A stretch of DNA of 64,000 nt from the NCBI GenBank assembly GCA_000622025.1, contig KK211388.1:328268-392267 (forward strand), written 5' to 3'. The notes under the pieces were generated by a model that was not told where the DNA came from, did no database searches, and was given only the letters and a program-made list of their open reading frames with translations. Shown here piece after piece: positions 33,963-44,338 of this stretch. The position numbers were made by a program, and so were the translations under genes. The stretch is from Lachnospiraceae bacterium AD3010. GTDB taxonomy: Bacteria; Bacillota; Clostridia; Lachnospirales; Lachnospiraceae. Every line of letters starts with the position of its first letter. Within the stretch, counting starts at the first letter, position 1.

Positions 33963-36140
33963 TTAGAACAGTGCATTTGAATCAATGATCAGTGCAACCT
34001 CACCGTCTCCGAGGATGGTGGCACCGCTTATGATCCTGCTTGTGTTGATATATTTTCCGAGGGACTTGATAACAACTTCCTGCTGGCCCATAAGTTCATC
34101 CACCACAAGACCTGCCAGGCTGTCTCCCTTCTTGACAACAACTATTATGAGGTTCTCATTATCCCTTTCAACCTCGGGAGCATCCAGCATATCCGAGAGC
34201 CTGATAATAGGTATTACAGAACCGCGAAGCTGGATAACCTCCTTATTCTCCACAAGTCTGATCTCGGAAACGGGAATATCCTCGATAGTCTGTATATTTC
34301 CAAGGGCAATGGCATACTTCTCACCGCCCACGAGAACCATAAGAGCCTGAATGATGGCAAGAGTAAGAGGAAGTCTTACGATAAAAGTGGAGCCTTCGCC
34401 GAGCTTGGTCTTCACCTCCACGTCTCCGCCGAGCTGCTCTATATTGCTCTTTACAACGTCCAGACCCACGCCTCTTCCGGAGATATCCGTAACCTTCTTC
34501 GCCATGGAGAAGCCGGGATCAAAGAGAACGTCGATAACCTCCTTGTCATTCATCTGCAGAGCCTGCTCTTCGGGGATAAAGTTCCGCTCTATTATCTTCC
34601 TTCTGACAGCCTCTACATCGATACCGTTACCGTCATCACCAACCTCGATGATAACGTTATTGCCTTCCTGGTATGCATTGAGGAAAATAGAACCGGTTTC
34701 CGGCTTTCCTCTTTCACTTCTCACATCCGGTGTCTCCAGACCGTGATCCGCACTGTTTCTTAAGAGGTGCATAAGGGGATCGCCGATCTGATCCACCACT
34801 GTACGGTCAAGCTCTGTCTCTTCACCGGTGATGGTGAGCTGCATACGCTTGCCAAGCTTCTTTTCCAGATCCCTTATCATTCTCGGGAATCTCTGGAGTG
34901 CACTCTCGATAGGTACCATTCTTACCTTCATAACAGATTCATGAAGGTTGGTGGTAACACTCTCCAGATATTCTACATTCTCGGTAATTACCTGACTCTC
35001 GGAATTAGAGCCTCCGGACATCTGTGCTGCCGAGGAAACAAGTGCATTCTTTGCGATAATAAGCTCGGAAACCAGATTCATAAGAATATCCAGCTTCTCG
35101 ATATCCACACGCACCGTCTGGCTCGCAACAGGCTTCTTTGCAGGAGCGGCCTTCTTTGAAGCTGCAGATGAGGCTGATGTCTCTGCCTGGGGAGCAGCCG
35201 CTGTTGTATGTTCAACGGATACCTCCGCACTCTCTGCAGCGGCAGCAGTTTCCTCAGCCCCCTGGGAAGCCTCGGCTTCTGCTGATGCGCTTTCTCCCGC
35301 TGAAGGTGCTGCACCGTTGTTGTCCACCATTTCCTCGTTATATTCCTCTCCGCAGACCTCTACTATCTCGGATACGGATTTAATGGCAGCCACCACTTTA
35401 TCCATGGGTTCTCCGGTAATTACGAAGATACTGAAGGAGAAATCGAATTTCTCATCTTCGATATCCTGTGAGGAAGGGTCACTTACGATGATCTCTCCAA
35501 GTTCCTCAACAGCCTTGAATACCAGAAAAGCCCTGGCAGCCTTCAGCATACAGCTCTCATCGATATATACGGTGAAGCCGTACACCTTTTTGTCTGCCAC
35601 TATGGCATCCTTCATCACGTCCTTCTGGGCTTCTTCCAGAGCAAGCGTCCTGTATACCGCCTTGTCGTTTCCGGCTGACGATGAATCCTCCGCCGCTTCG
35701 GGTGATGCAGCCTCTTCGGCAGCACCGCCTCCGCCCTCTGCAGGTGCCGGAGTACCGCCGCCTTCAAGGAACTTATTCAGCTCGGCTATAATGGATTCGT
35801 TGTCATCCTCGCCTTCATCGGAGGAATCCCTTATGGTATCCACATATCCCTGTATGGCATCCAGTGCCTGGAAAAGGATATCTATGAGATTTGAAGTGAC
35901 CTTCATCTGTCCGCCGCGGATAGCCGAAAAGACATCCTCGGTGTCATGTGTAAGTCTCTGCAGGCGCTTATATCCCATTGTTCCCGCCATTCCCTTCAGT
36001 GAATGTGCGGCACGGAATATTTCATTAATGGAATCCTCGTTTTCCGGATCCTGCTCCAGAGTCAGAAGATTGTCATTAAGTGCCTGAATGTGCTCCTGGG
36101 ATTCATCCAGGAAAATACCTAAATACTGGCCTACATCCAT
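33963..36140 (-). CDS. cheA: Chemotaxis histidine kinase CheA
   Basis: 725 residues. P1 with phospho-accepting His46 in AAHSLKGMAGTMG; a P2-like CheY-binding part (about 170-270); a long Ala/Glu/Ser linker; P3 dimerisation; P4 ATPase with the N box LRNSADHG, VGDDGNGID and GRGVGLDVV; and a C-terminal CheW-like P5 domain. It phosphorylates CheY and CheB in response to receptor state. Follows cheB by 1 base. Confidence 0.96.
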   Translation of the reverse strand: MDVGQYLGIFLDESQEHIQALNDNLLTLEQDPENEDSINEIFRAAHSLKGMAGTMGYKRLQRLTHDTEDVFSAIRGGQMKVTSNLIDILFQALDAIQGYVDTIRDSSDEGEDDNESIIAELNKFLEGGGTPAPAEGGGGAAEEAASPEAAEDSSSAGNDKAVYRTLALEEAQKDVMKDAIVADKKVYGFTVYIDESCMLKAARAFLVFKAVEELGEIIVSDPSSQDIEDEKFDFSFSIFVITGEPMDKVVAAIKSVSEIVEVCGEEYNEEMVDNNGAAPSAGESASAEAEASQGAEETAAAAESAEVSVEHTTAAAPQAETSASSAASKKAAPAKKPVASQTVRVDIEKLDILMNLVSELIIAKNALVSSAAQMSGGSNSESQVITENVEYLESVTTNLHESVMKVRMVPIESALQRFPRMIRDLEKKLGKRMQLTITGEETELDRTVVDQIGDPLMHLLRNSADHGLETPDVRSERGKPETGSIFLNAYQEGNNVIIEVGDDGNGIDVEAVRRKIIERNFIPEEQALQMNDKEVIDVLFDPGFSMAKKVTDISGRGVGLDVVKSNIEQLGGDVEVKTKLGEGSTFIVRLPLTLAIIQALMVLVGGEKYAIALGNIQTIEDIPVSEIRLVENKEVIQLRGSVIPIIRLSDMLDAPEVERDNENLIIVVVKKGDSLAGLVVDELMGQQEVVIKSLGKYINTSRIISGATILGDGEVALIIDSNALF

Positions 36141-36141
36141 A

Positions 36142-37296
36142 TTACCTTACCCCCACGTGCTTCGCGATCGCTTCAGCCACCTTGTTCAGCGGGACTATCT
36201 CACTTACAAGTCCGGTAAGCGCAATTGCCCTTGGCATGCCATATACCGCGCTTGTAGCTTCGTCCTGGGCGATCACATAAATTTTTTTCTGTTTCTCAAG
36301 ATTCTCTATACCGGCGGTGCCGTCCGCACCCATTCCGGTAAGTACTGCACAGCAGATCTCCGCATACGGAGAATCGGTCAGGGATTCGTACATATAGTTC
36401 GCCGCGGGCTTAACGCCCTCCCTCGCCGGCTCGTCACTGTAGTAGATCCTCATGTGACCTCCGCTTCTTCCCACCTTCATATGCTTCCCTCCGGCGGCAA
36501 GATAGACTGTTCCCTTTTCCAGAAGATCACCGTCAGCGGCTTCCTTCACCCTTACCTTTGACAAAGTATCGAGCCTCTCGGCCAGAGACTTTGTAAATCC
36601 GGGGGGCATATGCTGCACCAGGAGTATGGGTGCATCTATCCCCGCAGGAATATAAGGAATGACCTGCTGCAACGCCTTCGGTCCGCCTGTGGAACAGGCA
36701 ATGGCAATGCACTTTTCGCCTGAAACAGCCGGAACCCCGGTTCTCAGCTTTATGTCCTTGACATTGGAAAAGTTGATCCTGGTAAAAGTACCGGATCCCT
36801 TTGCCTCCTGTGTTGTCCCGGACTTTTGCTGGGGAGCCGTCGCTCTGGTGGGTGCTGTGACTGTGCCTACACCGCTGACCAGACTTGCTCTGGCAACTAC
36901 AGCCAGGAGCTTCAGAAAGTGGGCTTTGAACTCTCCGTCCTTCAGGGCAGCCAGACCTGCAGGCTTTTGAATAAAGTCCACCGCACCGAGTTCAAGTGCT
37001 TCGATGGTCTCCTTCGTCCCCTCTCCCGTAGTAGATGAGAACATAAGGACCCTGGCACTTATCCTCCGCTTCTGAAGTTCCTTAAGGAGCTCCAGACCGC
37101 CCATTCGCGGCATATTGACATCCAGCACGACTGCGTCATACGACTTCTTCTGCAGAAGCTCAAGGGCTTCAATACCGTCCTTCGCCCTGTCCTCCACATG
37201 ATATCTGCTGTCACCGTCAATTATATCACCGGCGATCCTTCTCATGAGTGCAGAGTCATCTACAACCAGTATTTTCTTTTGATCATTATTGCCCAT
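36142..37296 (-). CDS. cheB: Chemotaxis response regulator methylesterase CheB
   Basis: 384 residues. The receiver domain has acidic residues 13-14 and phospho-acceptor Asp59 in VVLDVNMPRMGG. A Thr/Ala-rich linker (about 140-170) leads to the methylesterase domain with Ser202 in ACSTGGPKAL, His in VQHMPPGFT, and Asp in GMGADGTAGI. It removes methyl groups from receptors. No cheR lies in this window. Confidence 0.95.
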   Translation of the reverse strand: MGNNDQKKILVVDDSALMRRIAGDIIDGDSRYHVEDRAKDGIEALELLQKKSYDAVVLDVNMPRMGGLELLKELQKRRISARVLMFSSTTGEGTKETIEALELGAVDFIQKPAGLAALKDGEFKAHFLKLLAVVARASLVSGVGTVTAPTRATAPQQKSGTTQEAKGSGTFTRINFSNVKDIKLRTGVPAVSGEKCIAIACSTGGPKALQQVIPYIPAGIDAPILLVQHMPPGFTKSLAERLDTLSKVRVKEAADGDLLEKGTVYLAAGGKHMKVGRSGGHMRIYYSDEPAREGVKPAANYMYESLTDSPYAEICCAVLTGMGADGTAGIENLEKQKKIYVIAQDEATSAVYGMPRAIALTGLVSEIVPLNKVAEAIAKHVGVR

Positions 37297-37304
37297 ATCT
37301 TTTT

Positions 37305-38054
37305 TCAGCGGCTATCGCTGGTCCTCCTTCTGATCTTCCGTTCCTCTTCAAAGATATATCTAATGATATCCTCCCTGCCATGGCTGTCCAGATTCAGGAA
37401 TTTGACGCGGTTTTCAAATCTGTCCTTTACCCCTTCCTTGGGATTCGATGTGATTATGCGTCCCACAATGGAAAACTTCTGGGGTTTTCCGTCCACCATA
37501 AGAGAGAACTTGAAAAGCATCTTTGTATCTTTCTCGTACTTATGCTTGGAAACAAATCTGGCGCCGCCTCCGCTGATATCGACTATGACGCCGTCCTCGA
37601 GAGTAAGATCCGTATCCAGAAATTCAACGGAACGGGAAACATATGCCTCCTCTTCCTCTTCACTGAGCTTCCTGCTCTTCATATCAAGTATGCAGTTAAA
37701 TCTGTAGTACTCCCGCCTCTGGAACTTCCGAAGTCCGCTGGTGAGCTCCATGACCAGAATATAGAGATTATTGGTCTTAAACCTGTCCTTGATCACGGAA
37801 TAGCACTGGAAAAGCCCTGAAGAGGTGTAGAAGCAGAGGTCAAATTCTCCTCCCACGGGAAGGAGGATAAGCTTTCCCTTCTCTATTGGCATCTCTATCT
37901 CTATCTCTTCCTCGGAACGTATGTCATACACTCTGGACACGTATACCCGTCCTTTGGCGCCGGCCTTTCCCTCCAGTTCAGCTGCGCTCTCCTCGGAAAA
38001 CTTTGTAGATGTGATCTCCAGTCTGTCGCCCGGCGAAACATAATCACTAAACAT
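37305..38054 (-). CDS. PilZ-domain protein, flagellar brake type
   Basis: 249 residues. An N-terminal YcgR-N-like domain (about 1-100) precedes a C-terminal PilZ domain with the RxxxR motif in QRREYYRF and DISGGGARF, the c-di-GMP-binding pair. Proteins of this type (YpfB/DgrA/YcgR) slow the flagellar motor when c-di-GMP is high. It starts directly after the flhG stop (TAGATG) and lies between flhG and cheB. Confidence 0.85.
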   Translation of the reverse strand: MFSDYVSPGDRLEITSTKFSEESAAELEGKAGAKGRVYVSRVYDIRSEEEIEIEMPIEKGKLILLPVGGEFDLCFYTSSGLFQCYSVIKDRFKTNNLYILVMELTSGLRKFQRREYYRFNCILDMKSRKLSEEEEEAYVSRSVEFLDTDLTLEDGVIVDISGGGARFVSKHKYEKDTKMLFKFSLMVDGKPQKFSIVGRIITSNPKEGVKDRFENRVKFLNLDSHGREDIIRYIFEEERKIRRRTSDSR

Positions 38055-38939
38055 CTATGAATACTTCCTTCCTGCAAGGATATTCGCAAAAAATCCGCTC
38101 ATTCCCCTTCTGTAAACAGTCTCGGTATGGGGAATATCCATAAGTGTATCTGCAATATCCGTAAATGCTTTTGCCGCCTTTGTCTGCGGGTTGCTTATGG
38201 AAACAGGGCTCTGCTGCATTACTGCCTTGACAAGTGCATTATCATAGGGTACCACTCCCAGAAACTCCATCTGGAGCTTCAGATATCTGTTCACCACAGC
38301 GCTCAGCTTGGAATACAGCTGCTTTCCCTCCTCTGTGGTCTCCACCTTGTTGGTGATCACCTTCACCTTCGTCTCAACCTTATTGAACTTCGAATGAAGG
38401 TTCAGAGCCTTCAATAATGAGTATGAATCCGTAATGGATGTGGGCTCCGGCGTGGTAACAAGGAGTATTTCCCTGCTCGCCACCAGAAATTCCAGCACAG
38501 CTTCCGATATACCCGCAGCTGTATCTATTATTATAACATCTGACATCGTATCAAGCTCGGAAAGATTGCGGATAAGGTAGTCCAGATGGTCACGGCTCAG
38601 GTTTCCCATTCCCGCTATTCCGGAGCCGCCGGAAATAAAGCCTATGCCCATGGGTCCCCAGGTAATAACGTCCCTTATGGAAGCCCCCTGATAGATAAGA
38701 TCCGCCAGGCTGTGCTTCGGTATGGCCCCGAACATGACCTCTATATTCGCAAGTCCGAAATCGGCGTCAAAAATGATCACTCTCTTACCGGCATTTTTGA
38801 ACTGCACGGCGAGATTAATGGCCACATTCGACTTGCCCACGCCGCCCTTGCCGCTGGTAACGGTAATGACTCTGGCGGTATTCTGCTGAGCCACCTGATT
38901 TGCCTTTATGATATTCCGTAATTTATCGGCCTGATCCAC
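38055..38939 (-). CDS. flhG: MinD-like flagellar number regulator FlhG
   Basis: 294 residues, starting with GTG at 38939, GAGG 7 bases upstream. The deviant Walker A motif GKGGVGKS at residues 30-37 and the DADFGLANIEV and IDTAAGIS motifs define the ParA/MinD group. FlhG (YlxH) controls flagellar number or placement and stimulates FlhF GTPase through its N-terminal activator helix (here DQADKLRNIIKAN). It follows flhF directly. Confidence 0.93.
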   Translation of the reverse strand: MDQADKLRNIIKANQVAQQNTARVITVTSGKGGVGKSNVAINLAVQFKNAGKRVIIFDADFGLANIEVMFGAIPKHSLADLIYQGASIRDVITWGPMGIGFISGGSGIAGMGNLSRDHLDYLIRNLSELDTMSDVIIIDTAAGISEAVLEFLVASREILLVTTPEPTSITDSYSLLKALNLHSKFNKVETKVKVITNKVETTEEGKQLYSKLSAVVNRYLKLQMEFLGVVPYDNALVKAVMQQSPVSISNPQTKAAKAFTDIADTLMDIPHTETVYRRGMSGFFANILAGRKYS

Positions 38940-38960
38940 TTAAAAACCTCATTTACCCTG

Positions 38961-40304
38961 TCAATCGGTTCCCTTGCCTCCCAGAAGCACTCTTACGGTC
39001 TTCTGGGCATCAAATATCTCAATGTCATCCGGCACATCCTGTCCGTCGGTCACATAGGATATCTCCGCTCCGGTATGCAGCTTCAGATTCAGCATGTTGC
39101 CGAGAGTCGTTGTTTCATCAAGCTTTGTAAATATGATCCTGTAATCCACCAGCTTCGAATAGGTATCGGCTATGTTCAGAAGATCCCTGTACTTTGTTGT
39201 TACCGACACCACCAGATATACCGTGATCTTCATGGTGTCACGGGTAAGATCTATGAACTGCTTCTGGTTGCCTATCTGCTCATTATTCTTAGGTGAGTGG
39301 CCGGCGGTGTCCACAAGAACAAAATCAAAATTCTTGAATTCGTTTAAGGCGCTTCTCATGTCATCATCCACATACACTATCCTGAAGGGAACATTCAATA
39401 TGTCCGCATAGGTACGAAGCTGCTCTGCCGCCTTTACCCTGTATGTATCGGTTGTGACCAGTGCAACCCTCTTTTTGTCCTGGACCACAAGCCTTGACGC
39501 GATCTTTGCTATGGTGGTGGTCTTTCCTACCCCTGTGGGACCAAGGAAGAATACCGCCTCCGGATCCGACGCATTTTTCTCTATGGTTGCGGCTTCTCCA
39601 AACTTCAGTATAAGTCTCTGGTATATACCCGACAGCATATAGTCAATGGAAACACCCGGCTTCCTGAGCTGCCTGGCCTCCTCCACAATGCTATGTACGT
39701 ATTTCTCATCAACCTCATTGTCCTTCAGGGTTTCGGAAATAAGATCAAGAAATCTGCTGATCTCGTCATTTTCCTTCGGCTCTGAACCCTCAGCTTCTTC
39801 AGAGACCCCTTCCTCCGAGTGCTCGTTCTTTATCTGCTTCTCGATAAGGGAGTGGATGCTGTCAAGCTTTTCCGATATGGCCCGGCTTGAATCTCCGCTT
39901 TCCTTCAGAACCTTCGCATCCTTTTCTTTGGGAGCCTCTTCCTTCTCCCTGCTCTCCTTTTCGGACTTTCTCTCACTTTCGTCGATCTTTCTCGCTGCAT
40001 CCCTGACTATGGAAAGATCTATCTCCGAAGGATCCTTTATGCTGTTTTCAAGCGGCATGGTGCGGCTGCTCTTTGCCTCCGGCCTGTATGGAGGAAGCTG
40101 CATAGGCTTTGAATTCGAAACATTTGAATCGGATACCTCCTCTATGGCAGCCGTTACCTCGATCTGGGCTCTCTTAAAAAAGCCGAAAAAACCTGCGGGC
40201 TTCACGGTGCGCACATTCATCACCACCGCGCCTTCGCCCAGCTCCGCCTTCGCCTGTCTCGTCGCCTCTTCTTCAGTTTTTGCGGTAAACTTCTTAATTA
40301 TCAT
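38961..40304 (-). CDS. flhF: Flagellar SRP-type GTPase FlhF
   Basis: 447 residues. A short N-terminal B domain (MIIKKFTAKTEEEATRQA, GFFGFFKRAQIEV), a long charged region, an N domain, and a C-terminal NG GTPase with P-loop GPTGVGKTTTIAK near residue 250, VTTDTYRVKAAEQL, and DTAGHSP as G3. FlhF marks the site of flagellum assembly. In its usual place between flhA and flhG. Confidence 0.95.
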   Translation of the reverse strand: MIIKKFTAKTEEEATRQAKAELGEGAVVMNVRTVKPAGFFGFFKRAQIEVTAAIEEVSDSNVSNSKPMQLPPYRPEAKSSRTMPLENSIKDPSEIDLSIVRDAARKIDESERKSEKESREKEEAPKEKDAKVLKESGDSSRAISEKLDSIHSLIEKQIKNEHSEEGVSEEAEGSEPKENDEISRFLDLISETLKDNEVDEKYVHSIVEEARQLRKPGVSIDYMLSGIYQRLILKFGEAATIEKNASDPEAVFFLGPTGVGKTTTIAKIASRLVVQDKKRVALVTTDTYRVKAAEQLRTYADILNVPFRIVYVDDDMRSALNEFKNFDFVLVDTAGHSPKNNEQIGNQKQFIDLTRDTMKITVYLVVSVTTKYRDLLNIADTYSKLVDYRIIFTKLDETTTLGNMLNLKLHTGAEISYVTDGQDVPDDIEIFDAQKTVRVLLGGKGTD

Positions 40305-40322
40305 AAGTATGATCCGAACGCT

Positions 40323-42386
40323 TTATGCAGTGATTATCCCTACCGACTGAAGCTCCACACTGCTCTCTATCTCATTATATGATATCACTATCAGGTCTTT
40401 AATATAATCCTCTGACAGCTTTTTAAAATATATCCTGACTATGGGTGATGTGAGAACTATGGGATTTCGTCCCATATCCTCAAGCTTTCTCACTTCCTCC
40501 TCCGCAGAAGCCATTATGGCCTTCGTTCTGTCAGGAGCCAGTGTAAGATACGAACCCTGTTCCGTCTGCTTGACGCTGGCCATGATCTCCTGCTCGATGG
40601 CGGGATCCAGTGTCACAACGCTGGTGCTCTCTCCCATCTGGAAGTATCTGGCGCTTATCGCCCTTTTCAGTGCCTGTCTGCAGTATTCCGTGAGTATATC
40701 CGTATCCCTTGTGGTAGCACCGTTATCCGCAAGAGACTCGAAAATGGTAAGGAGATCCCTTATGCTTATGCCTTCCTTCAAAAGATTCTGCAGCACCTTC
40801 TGTATCTCTCCGATACCCAGTATCTTCGGTGTAAGCTCGTCCACAACCTCGGGATTTGACTCCTTCAGGTTGTTTATGAGATTCTGCGTATCCTGACGGG
40901 TAAGAAGCTCACTGATATGAGCCCTTATCACCTCGGTAAGGTGAGTTGCGATAATGGACGGGGGATCCACAACCGTATATCCGACGGATTCGGCTCTCTC
41001 ACGCTGGCTCTCGGTGATCCACGTTGCGGGAAGGTGGAAGGAGGGCTCGAAGGTCGGGATACCTGTAATCTCCTCCTCGACATAGCCGGGATTCATTGCC
41101 ATATAGTGGTCAAAGAGTATCTCTCCCTCTGCAACCTGCACGCCCTTTATCTTAATAATATACTGGTTCGGGTTCAGCTGTATATTATCACGTAGTCTTA
41201 TTATGGGAACTACCGTACCCATTTCAAGCGCTATCTGCCGCCTTATCATTACTACCCGGTCAAGAAGGTCTCCGCCCTGGTTCACATCGGCGAGAGGGAT
41301 GATGCCGTAACCAAATTCCAGCTCAATGGGATCGACATTCAATAACGAGATCACATTCTCCGGCTTCCGGATCTCCTCTGCGCTTACTTCCTCCGGCTTC
41401 TCTGCCTCGGCTTCAACGGCACTCACCTCAAGCTGGTTCTGCATGATCCTTCCGCCTACAACGAAGATCGCGCCCATTGTTACAAAGATCACTGGATTCA
41501 GGGGTGTGGCAACTCCCAGGAAGGCTATTATGCCCCCCGCCATATACATGACCTTAGGAGTGGACAGGATCTGCCGTACAAGAGTCGGTCCGAAATCCGC
41601 TTCCTTTGCTCCCTTTGTAACCAGTATACCGGTTGACAGCGAAATAAGGAGAGATGGTATCTCTCCCACCAGGCCGTCACCTATGGTAAGTATGGTATAG
41701 GTGTTCAGCGCATCCTGGAAGGTCATTCCCCGTCTCAGCATGGCCATGGCTATACCGCCCACCAGATTGACTCCGGTAATGATAAGCCCCGCGTTGGTAT
41801 CACCCTTTACATACTTGACCGCACCATCCATGGAACCGAAGAAGCTCGATTCTTCCTGGATCTTGTCACGTCTGGCCTTAGCTTCCTTGTCGTCGATCGC
41901 TCCGGAATTCAGATCTGCGTCTATGGCCATCTGCTTACCGGGCATGGCGTCCAGTGTAAATCGTGCCGTAACCTCCGACACACGCTCAGATCCCTTGTTT
42001 ATGACCACGAGCTGAACGATAAGGAGAATTATGTAAACTATTGTGCCGACTATCAGATCGTTCCCTCCGACAAACTGCCCGAAGGTACGGACCACGTTTC
42101 CCGGATCGCCTGTGGTAAGGATAAGCTTTGTGGAGGACACATTTAGCGATATCCTGAATATGGTGGTAAAAAGAAGTATGGTGGGATAATATGACATATC
42201 CAGTACTTCTTTTACAAAAAGCGTATTAAACAGTATGGCGAATGCTATCGCCATATTAAAAGCAAGGCAGATATCCAGAAATGTTGCCGGAAGGGTAATT
42301 ATCATGAAGACAAAGGCCGACAAAAGATACAGTGCGACCCCGACATCAAATACATTAAAAACCTTGCTTTTTCCCTTGGCAGGCAC
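40323..42386 (-). CDS. flhA: Flagellar export gate protein FlhA
   Basis: 687 residues. Eight membrane helices, with the conserved cytoplasmic loop (AIDADLNSGAIDDKEAKARR) between helices 4 and 5, and a large C-terminal cytoplasmic domain that receives chaperone-substrate complexes. Start codon is GTG at 42386, overlapping the flhB stop by one base (TAGTG). It couples proton flow to export of flagellar proteins. Confidence 0.96.
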   Translation of the reverse strand: MPAKGKSKVFNVFDVGVALYLLSAFVFMIITLPATFLDICLAFNMAIAFAILFNTLFVKEVLDMSYYPTILLFTTIFRISLNVSSTKLILTTGDPGNVVRTFGQFVGGNDLIVGTIVYIILLIVQLVVINKGSERVSEVTARFTLDAMPGKQMAIDADLNSGAIDDKEAKARRDKIQEESSFFGSMDGAVKYVKGDTNAGLIITGVNLVGGIAMAMLRRGMTFQDALNTYTILTIGDGLVGEIPSLLISLSTGILVTKGAKEADFGPTLVRQILSTPKVMYMAGGIIAFLGVATPLNPVIFVTMGAIFVVGGRIMQNQLEVSAVEAEAEKPEEVSAEEIRKPENVISLLNVDPIELEFGYGIIPLADVNQGGDLLDRVVMIRRQIALEMGTVVPIIRLRDNIQLNPNQYIIKIKGVQVAEGEILFDHYMAMNPGYVEEEITGIPTFEPSFHLPATWITESQRERAESVGYTVVDPPSIIATHLTEVIRAHISELLTRQDTQNLINNLKESNPEVVDELTPKILGIGEIQKVLQNLLKEGISIRDLLTIFESLADNGATTRDTDILTEYCRQALKRAISARYFQMGESTSVVTLDPAIEQEIMASVKQTEQGSYLTLAPDRTKAIMASAEEEVRKLEDMGRNPIVLTSPIVRIYFKKLSEDYIKDLIVISYNEIESSVELQSVGIITA

Positions 42387-43540
42387 TACTTTTCACCCCG
42401 CTGTTCCTTTTGATTATACACAAATGCGAGAATCTCCGCTACTGCCTGATAAAGTTCCGGAGGAATAATGTCCCCCAGCTCCACATTGTGGTATATCATT
42501 CTGGCGAGAGGTTTGTTTTCAACTATCTCCACATTATTCTCCCTGGCCACTTCCTTTATCTTCTGCGCCAGGAAATCCGTTCCCTTTGCAACCACTATGG
42601 GTGCCGCGGCAATGGTCACGTCATAACGTAAGGCAACGGCAAAATGAGTAGGGTTCGTTATGACCACGTCTGCCTGAGGAATGGCGGACATCATACGCCG
42701 CTGGCTCACCTCTCTCATTTTCTGCCGGATCTTTCCCTTTATCTGGGGATCTCCTTCGGAATTCTTATACTCGTCCTTGACCTCCTGCTTGGTCATCATC
42801 ATATCCTTGTGGAACTTCCATCTCCTGTAAGCATAATCCGCTATACCAACGATCAGATACAGGATAGCTATACGGAGACCCATATCCAGCACCGTGTCAA
42901 GCACCAGTGCCACTCCCTCCTTCAGGGAGAACTGCTCTAAAAGAAGTATCATCCCCAGCTTGTTTTTGAGGGTGATATAAGCCATATACCCGATTATGAA
43001 TATCTTCACAAAGGACTTCAGGAGCTCGAAGAGCTTTTCTGCGGAGAAAAGCCTCTTCATCCCGCTTAAGGGAGAGAGCTTATCGAATTTCGGCTGAAGC
43101 GGCTTCGTTGTGGGTGCCCACTTCACCTGAATAATGTTGACAACGATCGATATAGCAAATCCCACCAAAAGAATGGGAAGAAGGATGATAAGCATCTGCA
43201 GGGCGCATCGGTTTACATAAATGCAGAAATCCCGTACGCTTATCTCTCCTCCGGTAATGATGGTATGCTCCGGAATGCTTTCATATATCCAGTAAAACAG
43301 CTCCAGAAAGCGGGTCCCCGTGTAAAAACCTATTACCCTGAGAAGCAGGAATACAGCTATAAGACTGATGGCGCTGTTTAATTCCTGGCTCTTTGCCACC
43401 TGCCCTTCTTTTCTGGCATCATCGAGCTTCTTCTGTGTAGGCTCTTCGGTCTTATCTCCGCCTTCACCATCGGCAAAGAACTGAAGATCAAGCTTCAGCA
43501 AATAATCTCCGTTCCTTTTATATTCGTAAGGATAGCTCAT
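42386..43540 (-). CDS. flhB: Flagellar export switch protein FlhB
   Basis: 384 residues. An N-terminal cytoplasmic part (GGDKTEEPTQKKLDDARKEG), four membrane helices, and a C-terminal domain with the self-cleaving NPTH motif (VVITNPTHFAVAL). FlhB switches export from hook-type to filament-type substrates with FliK. The start overlaps the fliR stop by 4 bases. Confidence 0.96.
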   Translation of the reverse strand: MSYPYEYKRNGDYLLKLDLQFFADGEGGDKTEEPTQKKLDDARKEGQVAKSQELNSAISLIAVFLLLRVIGFYTGTRFLELFYWIYESIPEHTIITGGEISVRDFCIYVNRCALQMLIILLPILLVGFAISIVVNIIQVKWAPTTKPLQPKFDKLSPLSGMKRLFSAEKLFELLKSFVKIFIIGYMAYITLKNKLGMILLLEQFSLKEGVALVLDTVLDMGLRIAILYLIVGIADYAYRRWKFHKDMMMTKQEVKDEYKNSEGDPQIKGKIRQKMREVSQRRMMSAIPQADVVITNPTHFAVALRYDVTIAAAPIVVAKGTDFLAQKIKEVARENNVEIVENKPLARMIYHNVELGDIIPPELYQAVAEILAFVYNQKEQRGEK

Positions 43541-44325
43541 CCGCTGCTCAGAACCTCTATAACATTGGTGATCATCCGCTTCATCTCTCCCGAAATAAAG
43601 TCACCCATAATGGGAATAAGAGAAGCTGTTGCTATAAGGGCCGCGAAGCCCACGAATATCTTCAGCTGCACTCCCACGGAAAACATATTCATCTGGGGAG
43701 CCACCTTCGCAAGGATCCCCAGGATGGAATTCAGTAAGAGCATGGTTGCGTATATAGGCAGATATATCCTGAAGGCGATTATGAAGGAATCCATAATATA
43801 GCCCGTCACCGTATATACAAGCCCATCTGCAGGGATCACCACCCTACCCGTGGGGATCAGCGTAAAGCTTTCAAAAAAAGCCCTCAACACATAGTGATGC
43901 AGATTCGTAAGCATCAGTATAAGCATAAAAGCGTACTGATAAAGCGAACCCGTGAAACCGGTCTGCTGCCTTGTCATGGGATCAAAAATACTTACCATGG
44001 CGAGACCGATATCCCTATCAATATTGGATCCTGCAAACTGCAGTACATAAAGCGCCAGATTTGCGCAAAAGCCTATACTCAGCCCGCAGAAGGTCTCCTT
44101 TATGACCAGTATCGCGTACCCCACTACCGTGGTGTACTCAAGAACCGGATGCGGCACGACCGTAATATAAACGAGAAATGCCAGAAATACGGAAAGCCCT
44201 GCCTTAACCCGCCTCGGAACGTTATTCATACTGAAAAATGGCGCCGAAAACATAAATGACGCTATCCTGGTAAGGAGAAGCAGGTAATATTCCAGATCCT
44301 TGACAGAAAAATTATACTGAAACAC
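43537..44325 (-). CDS. fliR: Flagellar export protein FliR
   Basis: 262 residues, six or so membrane helices, starting with GTG at 44325. RIASFMFSAPFF and the GSNIDRDIGLAM-like stretch and C-terminal helices fit FliR. With FliP and FliQ it builds the export gate. It overlaps flhB. Confidence 0.93.
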   Translation of the reverse strand: MFQYNFSVKDLEYYLLLLTRIASFMFSAPFFSMNNVPRRVKAGLSVFLAFLVYITVVPHPVLEYTTVVGYAILVIKETFCGLSIGFCANLALYVLQFAGSNIDRDIGLAMVSIFDPMTRQQTGFTGSLYQYAFMLILMLTNLHHYVLRAFFESFTLIPTGRVVIPADGLVYTVTGYIMDSFIIAFRIYLPIYATMLLLNSILGILAKVAPQMNMFSVGVQLKIFVGFAALIATASLIPIMGDFISGEMKRMITNVIEVLSSG

Positions 44326-44338
44326 TTTTACTCTTTAA

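Noticed and set aside
35317..36087. 256-residue plus-strand frame opposite cheA
   Set aside because: Serine-rich shadow of CheA coding sequence, no own signals.
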